40,637 bases of DNA from Burkholderiales bacterium (lineage in GTDB: Bacteria > Pseudomonadota > Gammaproteobacteria > Burkholderiales > SG8-39): contig JACZJV010000079.1 in NCBI GenBank assembly GCA_014860355.1, positions 1 to 40,637 on the forward strand, read 5' to 3'. The position numbers and the translations under genes are program-made. Under the pieces are notes generated by a model. That model was not told the origin of the DNA, did not search any database, and was given only the letters and a program-made list of their open reading frames with translations. This document shows positions 17,782 to 26,228 of the stretch, one piece after another (the stretch's first letter is position 1; each line of letters opens with the position of its first letter).

Positions 17782-17976
17782 TCAGTGCCCTTTGGGCGGG
17801 GCGCCCTTGTAGACGTAGTGCGCGCCGCAGTATGGGCAGAGCAGTTCGCCCGACCTGGCTACGTCCAGGAACACGCGCGGATGCATGTTCCACACGGGAG
17901 TCGAGGGCGTGGGGCAGTGCAGCGGCAGATCCCGCTCGGTAACCTCTATGGTGCGTTGCCGTGTGCTTGCGGACAT
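17782..17976 (-). CDS. small zinc-finger (zf-CHCC type) protein
   Basis: 64 residues. It has a beta-rich domain with LHCPTPSTPVWNMHPRVFLDV and a C-terminal ELLCPYCGAHYVYKG, giving the C...H...CxxC metal pattern of NDUFS6-like zf-CHCC proteins. The ATG shares one base with the ilvE stop (TGATG), so translation is coupled. ilvE-zinc finger-waaF order recurs in Betaproteobacteria. The molecular role is unknown. Confidence 0.88.
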   Translation of the reverse strand: MSASTRQRTIEVTERDLPLHCPTPSTPVWNMHPRVFLDVARSGELLCPYCGAHYVYKGAPPKGH

Positions 17977-18971
17977 CAGCGGCTCCCTTTTTTCGAGGAC
18001 TTGGGCGCTGCAGGCGCGCGCTTGCCTGCGGCCGCTTTAGGCTTGCCCGCAGCAACGGGCGCGAGCCAGCCGGCGTGGCGCGGGTCCCTGCCATTGACGA
18101 CTTCGAAGAATGCCTTTTGCAGCTTGCGCGTGACCGGGCCGCGGCGGCCTGCGCCGATCTTGCGTCCGTCGACTTCGCGTATGGGTGTGACTTCGGCCGC
18201 GGTGCCGGTGAAAAAGGCTTCATCGGCGATGTACAGGTCGTCGCGGGTGACGCGCCGCGGTGTGACCGCGTAGCCCAGTTCCGCCGCGAGCGTGATCACG
18301 CTGTCGCGCGTGATGCCCATCAGCGCCGAGGTCAGCTCCGGCTCGTAGATGCAGCCGTTCTTGACGATGAACAGGTTCTCGCCCGCGCCTTCGGCGACGA
18401 AGCCGTCGACATCGAGCAGCAGCCCTTCGTCGTAGCCATGGTCCAGCGCTTCCTGGTTGGCCAGGATGGAGTTGGCGTAGGTGCCGGAATATTTCGCGCG
18501 GCACATGGAAACGTTGACGTGGTGGCGCGCGAAAGACGAGGTCTTGACGCGTATGCCCTTCTCCAGACCCTCGGCGCCGAGATAGGCGCCCCAGGGCCAG
18601 GCGGCGATGGCGACGTGCACCGTTGCGCCCCTGGGAGACACGCCCATTTTTTCCGAGCCGTAGAACGCGATCGGGCGCAGGTAGCATTCGTGCAGCTTGT
18701 TCGCGCGCACCACTTCCTTGTGCGCTTCGACGATGGTCGCCTTGCTGTAGGGGATTTTCATCATGTAGATGTGCGCCGAGCTGTACAGGCGGTCAATGTG
18801 CTCCTGCAGGCGGAACACCGCAGTGCCGTCAACGGTGTCGTAGGCGCGTATGCCCTCGAACACCGCCAGCCCGTAGTGCAGCGAGTGGGTGAGCACGTGG
18901 GTGGTAGCCGAACGCCAGGGCACCAGCTTGCCGTCGTACCAGATATAACCGTTGCGGTCGGCCATCGACAT
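17976..18971 (-). CDS. ilvE: branched-chain amino acid aminotransferase
   Basis: PLP-dependent class IV aminotransferase for the last step of Ile, Leu and Val synthesis; 331 residues. Motifs are [12 protein letters not shown] at the start, [35 protein letters not shown] and [42 protein letters not shown]. The start is ATG 18971 with AAGGAG 9 nt upstream; the longer call from 18989 uses a TTG inside that ribosome site. The last roughly 30 residues are Lys/Ala/Pro-rich ([16 protein letters not shown]) and go beyond the usual end of the family, probably a disordered tail. Confidence 0.95.
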   Translation of the reverse strand: MSMADRNGYIWYDGKLVPWRSATTHVLTHSLHYGLAVFEGIRAYDTVDGTAVFRLQEHIDRLYSSAHIYMMKIPYSKATIVEAHKEVVRANKLHECYLRPIAFYGSEKMGVSPRGATVHVAIAAWPWGAYLGAEGLEKGIRVKTSSFARHHVNVSMCRAKYSGTYANSILANQEALDHGYDEGLLLDVDGFVAEGAGENLFIVKNGCIYEPELTSALMGITRDSVITLAAELGYAVTPRRVTRDDLYIADEAFFTGTAAEVTPIREVDGRKIGAGRRGPVTRKLQKAFFEVVNGRDPRHAGWLAPVAAGKPKAAAGKRAPAAPKSSKKGSR

Positions 18972-19007
18972 TTTTACCAACTCCTTCAAAGCAGGGCGGA
19001 AAATGTT

Positions 19008-19013
19008 ATTTTA
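19008..19013 (-). promoter_or_regulatory. candidate -10 box for ilvE operon
   Basis: TAAAAT on the minus strand, 37 nt before the ilvE ATG, in an AT-rich stretch that stands out from the GC-rich background. No clear -35. Confidence 0.3.
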
Positions 19014-19063
19014 TCGGAAAGCTGCTGATTTGAGCAGCGCATCGCGGCGGGGAACGGGAACTG

Positions 19064-19837
19064 GTGCTGCACAAATGCCCAAAGTGCGGTTATGCGCGCA
19101 AATCCGGTGATCCGCAGACGCGGCCGGCCTGTCCCGCCTGCGGACTGATTTTTGCCAAGTACCGGCAGGCGCAGCAGCTCAAATCATCGAGCGGCGCGAT
19201 TGCCGATGCCGCACAGGATCGACCGGTGCTGTCCGCACGCTTGCTGTATGTGCCGGACCGGGTCGCGAGCTTCGGCTACTACGGCCGCTGTGCCGCCTAT
19301 GCGTTCCTGTTCGTCTGGGGCTGGCGCCTGTATGCGATGGACCTCGGCGGCGCCGATATCATGAACTCGTTCATGCACCTGATCGTGCTGCCCATCCACG
19401 AAGCCGGGCACCTGCTGTTCATTCCGTTCGGACGCTTCATGAGCATACTGGGCGGCAGCTTGCTGCAAGTGCTGTTGCCGCTGGTGCTGATGGCTTCGTT
19501 CGTGTTCGGCTTCGGCGGCAGCCGGCGCGACAACTTCGCCGCTTCGGTCATGCTGTGGTGGGCTGCAGTTTCGATCATCGACCTCGCGCCCTACATCTGG
19601 GACGCCTTCGATCCGAAACTGATGCTGCTCGGCGGCAAGACCGGCGCCGAGTCCGATGGCCATGACTGGCAGAACATCCTTGGCGACCTGGGAATGATCA
19701 AGAGGGCGCATCTGGTCGCCGGCATCGCGCACGCGCTGGGCCTTGCCCTGATGCTCGGCGCCAACGCCTGGGGCGCCGCACTGCTCTACCTGCAGTTCCA
19801 CCGCCGCGACAGCAATGCCCCAGAGGAGGACGGCTAG
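19064..19837 (+). CDS. membrane protein with N-terminal zinc ribbon and HEAGH motif (M50-like)
   Basis: 257 residues, start GTG 19064. A four-Cys zinc ribbon lies at residues 4-27 (CPKCGY ... CPACGL). A linker is followed by several membrane segments. HEAGH sits inside the second hydrophobic segment (LPIHEAGHLLFIPFG), matching the HExxH zinc site of intramembrane M50-like proteases. A later GHDWQNILGDLGM could supply further ligands. I do not recognise a named family. It could be an intramembrane protease or a membrane protein that kept only the fold. It is divergent from ilvE and followed by another membrane protein in the same direction. Confidence 0.72.
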   Translation: MLHKCPKCGYARKSGDPQTRPACPACGLIFAKYRQAQQLKSSSGAIADAAQDRPVLSARLLYVPDRVASFGYYGRCAAYAFLFVWGWRLYAMDLGGADIMNSFMHLIVLPIHEAGHLLFIPFGRFMSILGGSLLQVLLPLVLMASFVFGFGGSRRDNFAASVMLWWAAVSIIDLAPYIWDAFDPKLMLLGGKTGAESDGHDWQNILGDLGMIKRAHLVAGIAHALGLALMLGANAWGAALLYLQFHRRDSNAPEEDG

Positions 19838-19910
19838 GCACGGCTGTTCGCCCTGTTGGCGCCAAAGGCGATCCGGGGTACCCTGTGCCCGTCCCAAATC
19901 AGGCGATCCC

Positions 19911-20591
19911 ATGTTCATCGGCCACTTCGGTGTCGGATTCGGCGCGAAACCACTGGCGCCCAAGGTCTCTCTCGGAACGCTGTTCCTGGGCGCGCAATTC
20001 ATCGATCTGTTGTGGCCCAGCTTCTTGTTGCTCGGGATCGAGCGCGTGCGCATCGTCCCCGGCGCGACGGCGGTAACCCCCTTGAGTTTCGACCACTACC
20101 CCTATTCGCATAGCCTCGTTGCCGTATGCGGCTGGGCGATGCTGATGGGACTGGGCCATTTCGCGCTGCGGCGCGACCGGATCGGCGCGATGGTTCTCGC
20201 ATTGCTGGTCCTGAGCCATTGGGGCCTGGACGCCCTGGTACACCGGCCGGACCTGCCTTTGTATCCCGGCAGCGCCGCGTTGATAGGCCTGGACGCGTGG
20301 TCGTCGCCACCGCTGACACTGGCGATCGAGCTACCGCTGTTTACGTTGGGCGTCTGGCTCTATGCGCGCGCGACTGCTCCTGCGGACGCCGCCGGGCGCT
20401 GGGGCCTGATCGCCCTGGTCGTGTTCCTGCTATTCATTTATGCGGGTAACCTGCTGGGGCCGCCGCCGCCGAGCGCCGAGGCCATTGCATGGGTTGGGCA
20501 AGCGCAGTGGCTGCTGGTGCTTTGGGGATACTGGGTCGACAAACATCGCCTGGCCTCAGTCGGTGCCCGGCGCCGGGCTACGCAAGTCTAA
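19911..20591 (+). CDS. multi-pass membrane protein, DUF457-like
   Basis: About 226 residues with roughly six hydrophobic segments, starting at ATG 19911 (MFIGHFGVGFGAK). Histidine/aspartate clusters FDHYPYSHS and LSHWGLDALVHRPDLPLYP resemble the membrane-bound metal-dependent hydrolase group (DUF457/YdjM-like), whose activity is largely uncharacterised. The upstream in-frame extension to 19815 overlaps the previous gene and lacks family features. It is 73 bp after the zinc-ribbon gene and may be co-transcribed. Confidence 0.72.
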   Translation: MFIGHFGVGFGAKPLAPKVSLGTLFLGAQFIDLLWPSFLLLGIERVRIVPGATAVTPLSFDHYPYSHSLVAVCGWAMLMGLGHFALRRDRIGAMVLALLVLSHWGLDALVHRPDLPLYPGSAALIGLDAWSSPPLTLAIELPLFTLGVWLYARATAPADAAGRWGLIALVVFLLFIYAGNLLGPPPPSAEAIAWVGQAQWLLVLWGYWVDKHRLASVGARRRATQV

Positions 20592-20611
20592 GTCAGGGCA
20601 GCGTCGCGCCG

Positions 20612-20648
20612 CCCGGCCCGCGTCCCACAGGCAAGGACGCGGGCCGGG
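20612..20648. terminator. strong bidirectional hairpin between convergent genes
   Basis: Perfect 14-bp arms (CCCGGCCCGCGTCC / GGACGCGGGCCGGG) with a 9-nt loop lie between the converging membrane-protein and YbhB-like genes. No U-tract follows on either side. It is the strongest stem seen in the window. Confidence 0.65.
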
Positions 20649-20657
20649 TAGTCCGCC

Positions 20658-21278
20658 TTAGCGGCCGTAGGTGGCGGTGAATGTCGCTTTGCCCAGCACG
20701 TGCGCGCCGAGACCGGCTCTGCCCAGCGCGAAGCCGAACAGTCCTGCAGTGCCGGTCTTGGGTATTCCCGCCGCCGTATCCACATTCGGTACGTCCAGGG
20801 CATACAGCGTGAAGATATAGCGATGCGCGGCATCCCCTACCGGCGGACACGGACCGCCATAGTTGCCGTTGCCTCCCGTGGCGCCGGTGTCGAAGAAATC
20901 GGTATTGCCGCCGTAGGCCCCCGCCGGCAGCGTTCCCGGGTTGTTGCCGGCACCCTGGGCCAATCCGGTTTCAGTCGCGGGAATGTCATACACGCCCCAG
21001 TGCCAGAACCCGCTGCCCGTGGGGGCGTCAGGGTCATAGACCTGAAGCGAAAATGACTGGGTGCCCGTTGGTGGATTGACCCATTGCAGCGCGGGCGAAA
21101 CATTTCCGCCTGCGCAGCCAAATCCGTTGAGGACGAACTGGTTGGCAAAGGTGCCGCTTGCGAGATCCGTGCTCGACAAGGTGAAGACTAGTGCTTGCGC
21201 GTTGCTCGACCCGCAGCCCGAAAGGGATGCTGCCGAAACGGCGAGTGCTGCTGACAAGGCGAGGATTCTGTATTTCAT
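20658..21278 (-). CDS. YbhB/YbcL-family (PEBP) lipoprotein
   Basis: 206 residues. The signal peptide ends in a lipobox (AASLSGC), so it is a lipoprotein. The PEBP/Raf-kinase-inhibitor-like fold is recognised by FTLSSTDLASG, NVSPALQWVNPPTGTQSFSLQVYDPDAPTGSGFWHWGVYDIPA, the GGPCPPVGDAAHRYIFTLYALD block and the GRAGLGAHVLGKATFTATYGR end. It has the DPDAP and HW...YDIP ligand-pocket motifs. The biological role of bacterial members is unclear; small-anion or phospholipid-headgroup binding is a family expectation. It is monocistronic by context. Confidence 0.92.
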   Translation of the reverse strand: MKYRILALSAALAVSAASLSGCGSSNAQALVFTLSSTDLASGTFANQFVLNGFGCAGGNVSPALQWVNPPTGTQSFSLQVYDPDAPTGSGFWHWGVYDIPATETGLAQGAGNNPGTLPAGAYGGNTDFFDTGATGGNGNYGGPCPPVGDAAHRYIFTLYALDVPNVDTAAGIPKTGTAGLFGFALGRAGLGAHVLGKATFTATYGR

Positions 21279-21738
21279 GGTGCGCTCCCTCCTTCAGTGA
21301 GATTTCGTAGAGCTTCGATGCGGCAAGTGCCGACATTGCGGAATGCGCCAGCTATTGCGCCCGGTGCTTACCCGGATGGGCACGCTAGCAGTTAGCCCGC
21401 CGGGATGTCAATTTTCGCCATGGCGCAGTCCTGATGGCGCAACCCGGGGAGCAGCGACTTTGAACGAGCTTTGTTTGCGCGATGCGAGTTGAACATGCTG
21501 CGCGCCTGGATAGTCCACGGAGACCCAATTTCGAGCGTACTTCGCGAACGAGATGCAGCTCAGGATTCAGGCGGCCAGCACCGATTGTGCGCAGCGGTCA
21601 ATTTTGCTCGCGTAATAACAGCGACGGCGCCTTGACCTCAATTCGATACCGGCCACCAGTGCGAAAAGTCCGTCGAATGGCTAGCTTGCACCTGCCCCTA
21701 GGTCACGACCTGGATTCAAGGGGTCGTTCGAATTGCCC
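21279..21738. other. 460-bp region without a convincing gene
   Basis: Less GC-rich than the flanks. A 95-residue ORF at 21482-21769 on the plus strand has no family features. The only structured element I see is a MerR-like dyad at 21686-21716: TTGCAC, a 19-bp spacer holding ACCT-N6-AGGT, then TGGATT. It reads rightward but no intact gene follows on that strand, so it may be the leftover of a metal-resistance unit. Confidence 0.4.
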
Positions 21739-22083
21739 TCAAGCCGCGAGTTGGTACATGTGTAGATAGAGCTTCCCGCCGGACCACAGCGTCGAGACGC
21801 CGGCTGCGATGACGACGAGCGCTGCGCCTTTCAGAAACCAACCGCGCAGCCGCGGCCCAAGCTTGCCGAATAGGAAGGAAGCGAAGAGCATCGAAGGCAG
21901 CGTGCCGGCGCCGAAGGCGAGCATCACACCCATACCCGCAGCCGGGCTCGGTGCCGTGGTCGCCAGTACCGCCATCGCCATGGTCATCGTACAGGGCATC
22001 AGGCCGTTGATCGCTCCGGCAATCGTCGTTCCCACCGCTCGCAGGACTGGCGTATTCTTCAGTAACGGAGCTGGCATTGCCAT
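21739..22083 (-). pseudogene. 5'-truncated TauE/SafE (UreH-like) transporter remnant
   Basis: 114 codons matching the C-terminal half of UreH-like/SafE membrane transporters: LRAVGTTIAGAINGLMPC, then MGVMLAFGAGTLPSML, then LRGWFLKGAALVVIAAGVSTLW. Intact members are about 230-260 residues with an N-terminal MCGG-containing segment, which is absent here. Immediately upstream of codon 1 the sequence turns into short GGGG/CCCC-rich repeats, so the 5' half seems to have been lost by a rearrangement. An ATG is by chance present at 22083, so a short protein could still be made. Such transporters often accompany cytochrome oxidase or copper genes. Confidence 0.7.
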
Positions 22084-22088
22084 ACCGT

Positions 22089-22200
22089 CATTTCCCGATG
22101 TTGCCGGGGGTGAATTCCGGATTCGCGGCGTACCGTGCGGCCGGGGGATTTGCCCCACTACTCCCCCCAATGTTGCGGGTTTCAATCCATTCCCGGTACG
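22089..22200. repeat. short degenerate CCCC(A/G)ATG-type repeats at truncation junction
   Basis: Contains TTCCCGATGTTGCCGGGGG, GGGGGATTTGCCCC, CCCCCAATGTTGCGGG and ATTCCCGG. The motif CCC(C)(A/G)ATGNTG followed by G-run and AATTCC also occurs at 30309-30375 (minus strand). It begins directly at the broken end of the transporter remnant. Confidence 0.45.
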
Positions 22201-22342
22201 ACGAGGGAAAGATACATTTGAACCCACCAACCCTGCCGACGCTGTCGTCTGACCGCCCTGCACGCAAGCCGCAGGCGCGATCCTGTGGCATTTGCAGGTG
22301 CCATTTCGGCGTACAACTCTGGTTTTTTGAAGGGAGAAAGAC

Positions 22343-22957
22343 GTGTTGCGAACTGCTATGTTTTCCACTTTGGCATTTCTATGGATACCGGCTGCACCCA
22401 CGGCTTGGGCGGATTCCAGCGGCGCAGATATGAGAGGTGCCCATATGCACGGGTCCGCTGAGATGAAGAATGCCGATGGTACGCGCGACATGCAGATGCC
22501 AGAGCCGCATCATTCGACCCATTCCCATCCTGTGCAGGCTGCTGCGGGCGACATGAAAGGCATGAACATGCACATGCCGGAGGGCCCGGCCCTACTCAAG
22601 GCGAAGAATCAGGCCGCGACGGCCAACCACGCATTTCTTGTCAAAGTTCTCTCGCTGCCTGATCCTATCCCGTTCGAAAAGCACTTCGGTGCGCGCTTCG
22701 CGGTCTTCGACGGCGCGCATACGGACCGTCGGGTACCAGACGCCGCTGTGAGCGTAACCGCGGGAATGCGCCATGGAATGCAGAGCGGCTTTGCACATGG
22801 CATGCAATATTCCCCCAAGATCGAGACGAAGGAAGGTATCGTCTCGATCACAGGTCTATCGTTCCACATGATGGGAACATGGACGCTGAAGTTTGATATA
22901 CAGCAAGGCGGCAAGACGGAAACAGCCTACCTCGATCTGCCCTGCTGCGCGGAATAA
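22343..22957 (+). CDS. secreted His/Met-rich FixH/YtkA-like protein
   Basis: 204 residues from GTG 22343, with GGGAG 6 nt upstream. A signal peptide (about residues 1-23, ending TAWA) is followed by a His/Met-rich stretch at residues 30-80 (MRGAHMHGSAEM, PEPHHSTHSHP, MKGMNMHMPEGP), suggesting copper or silver binding. Residues 85-200 form a YtkA/FixH-like beta domain (NHAFLVKVLSLPDPIPFEKHFGARFAVFD ... GLSFHMMGTWTLKFDIQ). The mature protein has a single Trp (GTWTLKF) and a CC pair near its end (DLPCCAE). Only 4 nt separate its stop from the GTG of the di-heme enzyme, so they form a pair. The metal role is inferred. Confidence 0.8.
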   Translation: MLRTAMFSTLAFLWIPAAPTAWADSSGADMRGAHMHGSAEMKNADGTRDMQMPEPHHSTHSHPVQAAAGDMKGMNMHMPEGPALLKAKNQAATANHAFLVKVLSLPDPIPFEKHFGARFAVFDGAHTDRRVPDAAVSVTAGMRHGMQSGFAHGMQYSPKIETKEGIVSITGLSFHMMGTWTLKFDIQQGGKTETAYLDLPCCAE

Positions 22958-22961
22958 TGGC

Positions 22962-24278
22962 GTGGCTGCGCAACGCGCCATTGCCGCAGGCGTTTCTGTA
23001 TTGATGGCGTTTGCGGCCGCCATGGGAGTGCAGGCTGCGCCGCCACACGATCTCGATGACAACGGCCTTTATGCTCCAGGGGAACTGAGCGCGATCTACC
23101 GCCACTCCCCGCTCAAGCCCCTGCCCACCGTGACTGCCGGTCGCGTGACAGAGGACACGCGCGCCGCAAGGCTTGGGCAGTACTTGTTCTTCGAGCGGCG
23201 TTTCTCCGCCAATGGTGCCGTCTCCTGCGCGACCTGCCATGTTCCGGAAAAGGCTTTCGCTGATGCACGAAGGGTCGGCACCGGTCTTGCAGCGGGAGAG
23301 CGCAATACGCCGGGCCTGCTCAATGTCGCATTCGAGCGCTGGTATTTTTGGGACGGTCGCGCCGATTCGCTGTGGGCACAGGCGCTGGGGCCGATCGAGA
23401 ATGCCAAAGAATTCGGCGGTGATCGGCTCAATACGCTGCACCTTGTTGCCGAAGATGCGCCGTTGCGGCGCGCCTACGAGCTGGTGTTCGGACCACCACC
23501 ACCGCTCGGAGACGCCGAACGCTTTCCGCGCCATGCCTCTCCCGATTCCGCGCCTGGGTCCCCCGCTGCGCGTGCGTGGTCGGCGATGAGCCTCGCCGAC
23601 CGGGACGCAGCGAACCGGATGTACGCGAACCTGGGCAAAGCGATCGAAGCCTACGAACGCAAGCTGGTAGATGGCGATTCTGCGTTTGACCGCTATGTGG
23701 CGGCATTGAAAAGCGGCGACCGCGCCGGCCAGCGCGCGTATCCGGCGGCAGCCAAGCGCGGCCTCAAACTCTTTGTAGGCGCTGCGCAGTGCGAACTTTG
23801 TCACTCCGGGCCAAGCTTCAGCGATGGCGAATTCCACAACATTGGGCTGCCGCTACTCGCTGGCGAATCTGCTGACAACGGTCGCGCCGCCGGCATCGAC
23901 ATAGTGCGGGCGAGCGACTTCAACGGCATAGGACCCTACAGCGACCATCCTGAGGGCCGAGCGAAGGATCAACTCAGCTATCTGCCGCCGCCTGAGTCGC
24001 AGCTGGGCAGCTTCAAGACGCCCAATTTGCGCAACGTGGCATTGACTGCCCCATATATGCACGATGGAAGATTCGATACGCTGTCTGCGGTGCTCGATTT
24101 CTATGCGAAAGGCAGGGAGGCGAGCCGGGGACAGATGCTGCTGGGCGAACGGGAAGCGACGCTGGACCTCGTTCCACGCCTCTCTAGCGACCAGGCGGAC
24201 GATTTGACCGCGTTTCTCAACACGCTTACCGGGCGCGCACTACCCGCGGAATTGACGACGGCGCCGGGCGAGCCCTAG
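22962..24278 (+). CDS. di-heme cytochrome c peroxidase / MauG-like enzyme
   Basis: 438 residues, longer than classical CcpA (about 330) and nearer the long MauG/MbnH-type members. A signal peptide ends at about residue 25. Residues 30-41 (DLDDNGLYAPGE) match a 12-residue EF-hand calcium loop. Two heme sites are at residues 89-93 (CATCH) and 277-281 (CELCH), with YLFFERRFSANG before the first and TPNLRNVALTAPYMHDGRF after the second, all family hallmarks. The start is GTG 22962, beginning the signal peptide; an in-frame TTG at 22893 lies inside the previous gene. Paired with a His/Met-rich secreted protein, it may peroxidise or oxidatively modify that partner (inference). Confidence 0.92.
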   Translation: MAAQRAIAAGVSVLMAFAAAMGVQAAPPHDLDDNGLYAPGELSAIYRHSPLKPLPTVTAGRVTEDTRAARLGQYLFFERRFSANGAVSCATCHVPEKAFADARRVGTGLAAGERNTPGLLNVAFERWYFWDGRADSLWAQALGPIENAKEFGGDRLNTLHLVAEDAPLRRAYELVFGPPPPLGDAERFPRHASPDSAPGSPAARAWSAMSLADRDAANRMYANLGKAIEAYERKLVDGDSAFDRYVAALKSGDRAGQRAYPAAAKRGLKLFVGAAQCELCHSGPSFSDGEFHNIGLPLLAGESADNGRAAGIDIVRASDFNGIGPYSDHPEGRAKDQLSYLPPPESQLGSFKTPNLRNVALTAPYMHDGRFDTLSAVLDFYAKGREASRGQMLLGEREATLDLVPRLSSDQADDLTAFLNTLTGRALPAELTTAPGEP

Positions 24279-24422
24279 CGCGTCGTGGCACTGGGCCTGG
24301 GGTTCCCATCTAGGATAGGCTCTGTACGTTTTGCCGATCAGCATGGCAAGACCTTGATATGAAACGCCGTACGGGCGACGGCATCGCAGCCTGTATGCAG
24401 CGCAATCGGGGGCTTGCGTACT

Positions 24423-24451
24423 CGCCAGCGCAAACGCCCGGTGCGCTGGCG
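24423..24451. terminator. hairpin between convergent di-heme peroxidase and oxc
   Basis: Perfect 10-bp arms (CGCCAGCGCA / TGCGCTGGCG) with a 9-nt loop lie in the 207-bp convergent gap. No U-tract. Probably a bidirectional terminator. Confidence 0.55.
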
Positions 24452-24485
24452 CCCGGGCCGCAGACGGCGCTCCCGCCAGTCGCGC

Positions 24486-26228
24486 CTATTTCTTGAGCGC
24501 GCCCTTTTTCGGGTTCAGGTTGATCAGGCGGCCGCTCTCGGCGCCCGCGGCTTCGTCGATGACGGCGTTGATCAGCGCGGGCTTGCCCGCAGCGATCGCT
24601 TCGGTCAGCGCCTTGGTCATTTGCGCCGGCGTGGTGACGTGGTAGCCGGTGCCGCCGAACGCTTCCATCATCTTGTCGTAGCGCGCTCCCTTGACGAAAG
24701 CGGTGACCGCGACATCGTTCTTCAGCCTGGGGTTCAGGTTGGGGTCGCAGCCCTTGTAGACGCCGTTGTTGTTGAATATCACGGTGACGACGGGCAACTG
24801 GTAGCGGCAGATGGTCTCGACTTCCATGCCGCTGAAACCGAAAGCGCTGTCGCCCTCGATGGCGACGACGGGCAGGCCGCTCACGACCGCTGCGCCTATG
24901 GAATAACCCATGCCTATGCCCATGATGCCCCAGGTGCCGGAGTCGAAGCGCTTGCGCGGCTGGTACATGTCGACGATGCTGCGGGTGAAATCGAGGGCGT
25001 TGGCGCCTTCGTTGACCACATTGATGTCCGGACGCGTCTTCAGCACATCGCGGATCGCGCGCAGCGCGCTGTGATAGTTCATCGGCGACGGGTCCTGCGC
25101 CAGCGTTGCCGCCATTTTGGTCAGATTCTTGTCCTTGCGCTCGGCAATGGCGCGGGTCCACTCGATGCCGGGCTTGCCGAAGTTCGCATCGATTCCGGCG
25201 AGCAGGGCCGACACGCAGGAGCCGATGTCGCCGATCACGGGGGCGGCGATCGCCACATTGCTGTCGATTTCGGTAGGCGCGATGTCTATCTGGACGAATT
25301 GCTTCGGCCCACCCCAGGTCTTGCCCTTGCCGTGCGAGAGCAGCCAGTTCAGGCGCGCGCCGATCAGCACCACCACGTCGGCCTCGGCCAGAACGTAGGA
25401 GCGCGCGGCCGAAGCCGACTGGGCGTGGTTGTCGGGCAGCAGCCCCTTGGCCATGGACATGGGCAGATAGGGAATGCCGGTCTTCTCGACGAAGGCGCGA
25501 ATGGCGGCGTCCGCCTGGGCGTAGGCGGCACCCTTGCCGAGCAGGATCAGCGGACGCTTGGCGCCTTGGATCAGGTCGAGCGCGCGCTGGACCGCTTCGG
25601 GCGCCGGGATCTGGCGCGGTACCGGATCGACTACGCGCACCAGCGATTTCCTGCCTCGCTCCGCGTCCATGGTCTGGCTCAGCAGCTGCGCCGGCAGGTC
25701 CAGATAAACGCCGCCGGGACGCCCGGACACGGCTGCGCGTATCGCGCGCGCAATGCCGATGCCGATATCTTCGGCCTTGTTGATGCGGTAGGCCGCCTTG
25801 GCATAGGGCTTTGCCGCGTTCAACTGGTCCATTTCTTCGTAATCGCCCTGCTGCAGGTCGACGATCTCGCGTTCGCTGGAGCCGCTGATCAGGATCATCG
25901 GAAAGCAGTTGGTGGTGGCGTTGGCCAATGCCGTCAATCCGTTCAAGAAGCCCGGCGCCGACACGGTCAGGCAAATTCCCGGCTTCTGTGTCATGTAGCC
26001 GGCGATGGCGGCCGCATTTCCGGCGTGCTGTTCATGGCGAAAGCCGATGAAGCGCATGCCTTCAGCCTGGGCAAGGCGGGCGAGATCGGTGATGGGTATG
26101 CCGACCAGGCCGAAAATGGTGTCTATGTCGTTGTGTTTCAGCGCATCGATTACCAGATGAAACCCGTCGGTCATGTTCACGGCATCTTCCGCGGCAGTCG
26201 CAGGGGCTTGCTCTAGAGTTGCGGACAT
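24486..26228 (-). CDS. oxc: oxalyl-CoA decarboxylase
   Basis: ThDP-dependent enzyme converting oxalyl-CoA to formyl-CoA and CO2 in oxalate catabolism; 580 residues. The catalytic Glu lies in [11 protein letters not shown], and the ThDP site is GDSAFGFSG ... [29 protein letters not shown] and [16 protein letters not shown] are oxalyl-CoA-decarboxylase hallmarks that separate it from acetolactate synthases. The start is ATG 26228 with AGGAG 6 nt upstream; the in-frame extension to 26333 is rejected. No formyl-CoA transferase (frc) or oxalate transporter is adjacent, so the CoA-cycling partner must be elsewhere. Confidence 0.94.
   Translation of the reverse strand: MSATLEQAPATAAEDAVNMTDGFHLVIDALKHNDIDTIFGLVGIPITDLARLAQAEGMRFIGFRHEQHAGNAAAIAGYMTQKPGICLTVSAPGFLNGLTALANATTNCFPMILISGSSEREIVDLQQGDYEEMDQLNAAKPYAKAAYRINKAEDIGIGIARAIRAAVSGRPGGVYLDLPAQLLSQTMDAERGRKSLVRVVDPVPRQIPAPEAVQRALDLIQGAKRPLILLGKGAAYAQADAAIRAFVEKTGIPYLPMSMAKGLLPDNHAQSASAARSYVLAEADVVVLIGARLNWLLSHGKGKTWGGPKQFVQIDIAPTEIDSNVAIAAPVIGDIGSCVSALLAGIDANFGKPGIEWTRAIAERKDKNLTKMAATLAQDPSPMNYHSALRAIRDVLKTRPDINVVNEGANALDFTRSIVDMYQPRKRFDSGTWGIMGIGMGYSIGAAVVSGLPVVAIEGDSAFGFSGMEVETICRYQLPVVTVIFNNNGVYKGCDPNLNPRLKNDVAVTAFVKGARYDKMMEAFGGTGYHVTTPAQMTKALTEAIAAGKPALINAVIDEAAGAESGRLINLNPKKGALKK

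Noticed and set aside
18972-18989. Longer ilvE start (TTG at 18989)
   Set aside because: The TTG overlaps the AAGGAG ribosome-binding site of the better ATG at 18971.
21482-21769. 95-codon plus-strand ORF as a small regulator
   Set aside because: No helix-turn-helix or other motif, Arg/Ser-rich composition typical of chance frames, and it runs into the antisense transporter remnant.
22893-22961. Longer start (TTG at 22893) for the di-heme enzyme
   Set aside because: It lies inside the preceding gene; GTG 22962 begins the signal peptide.
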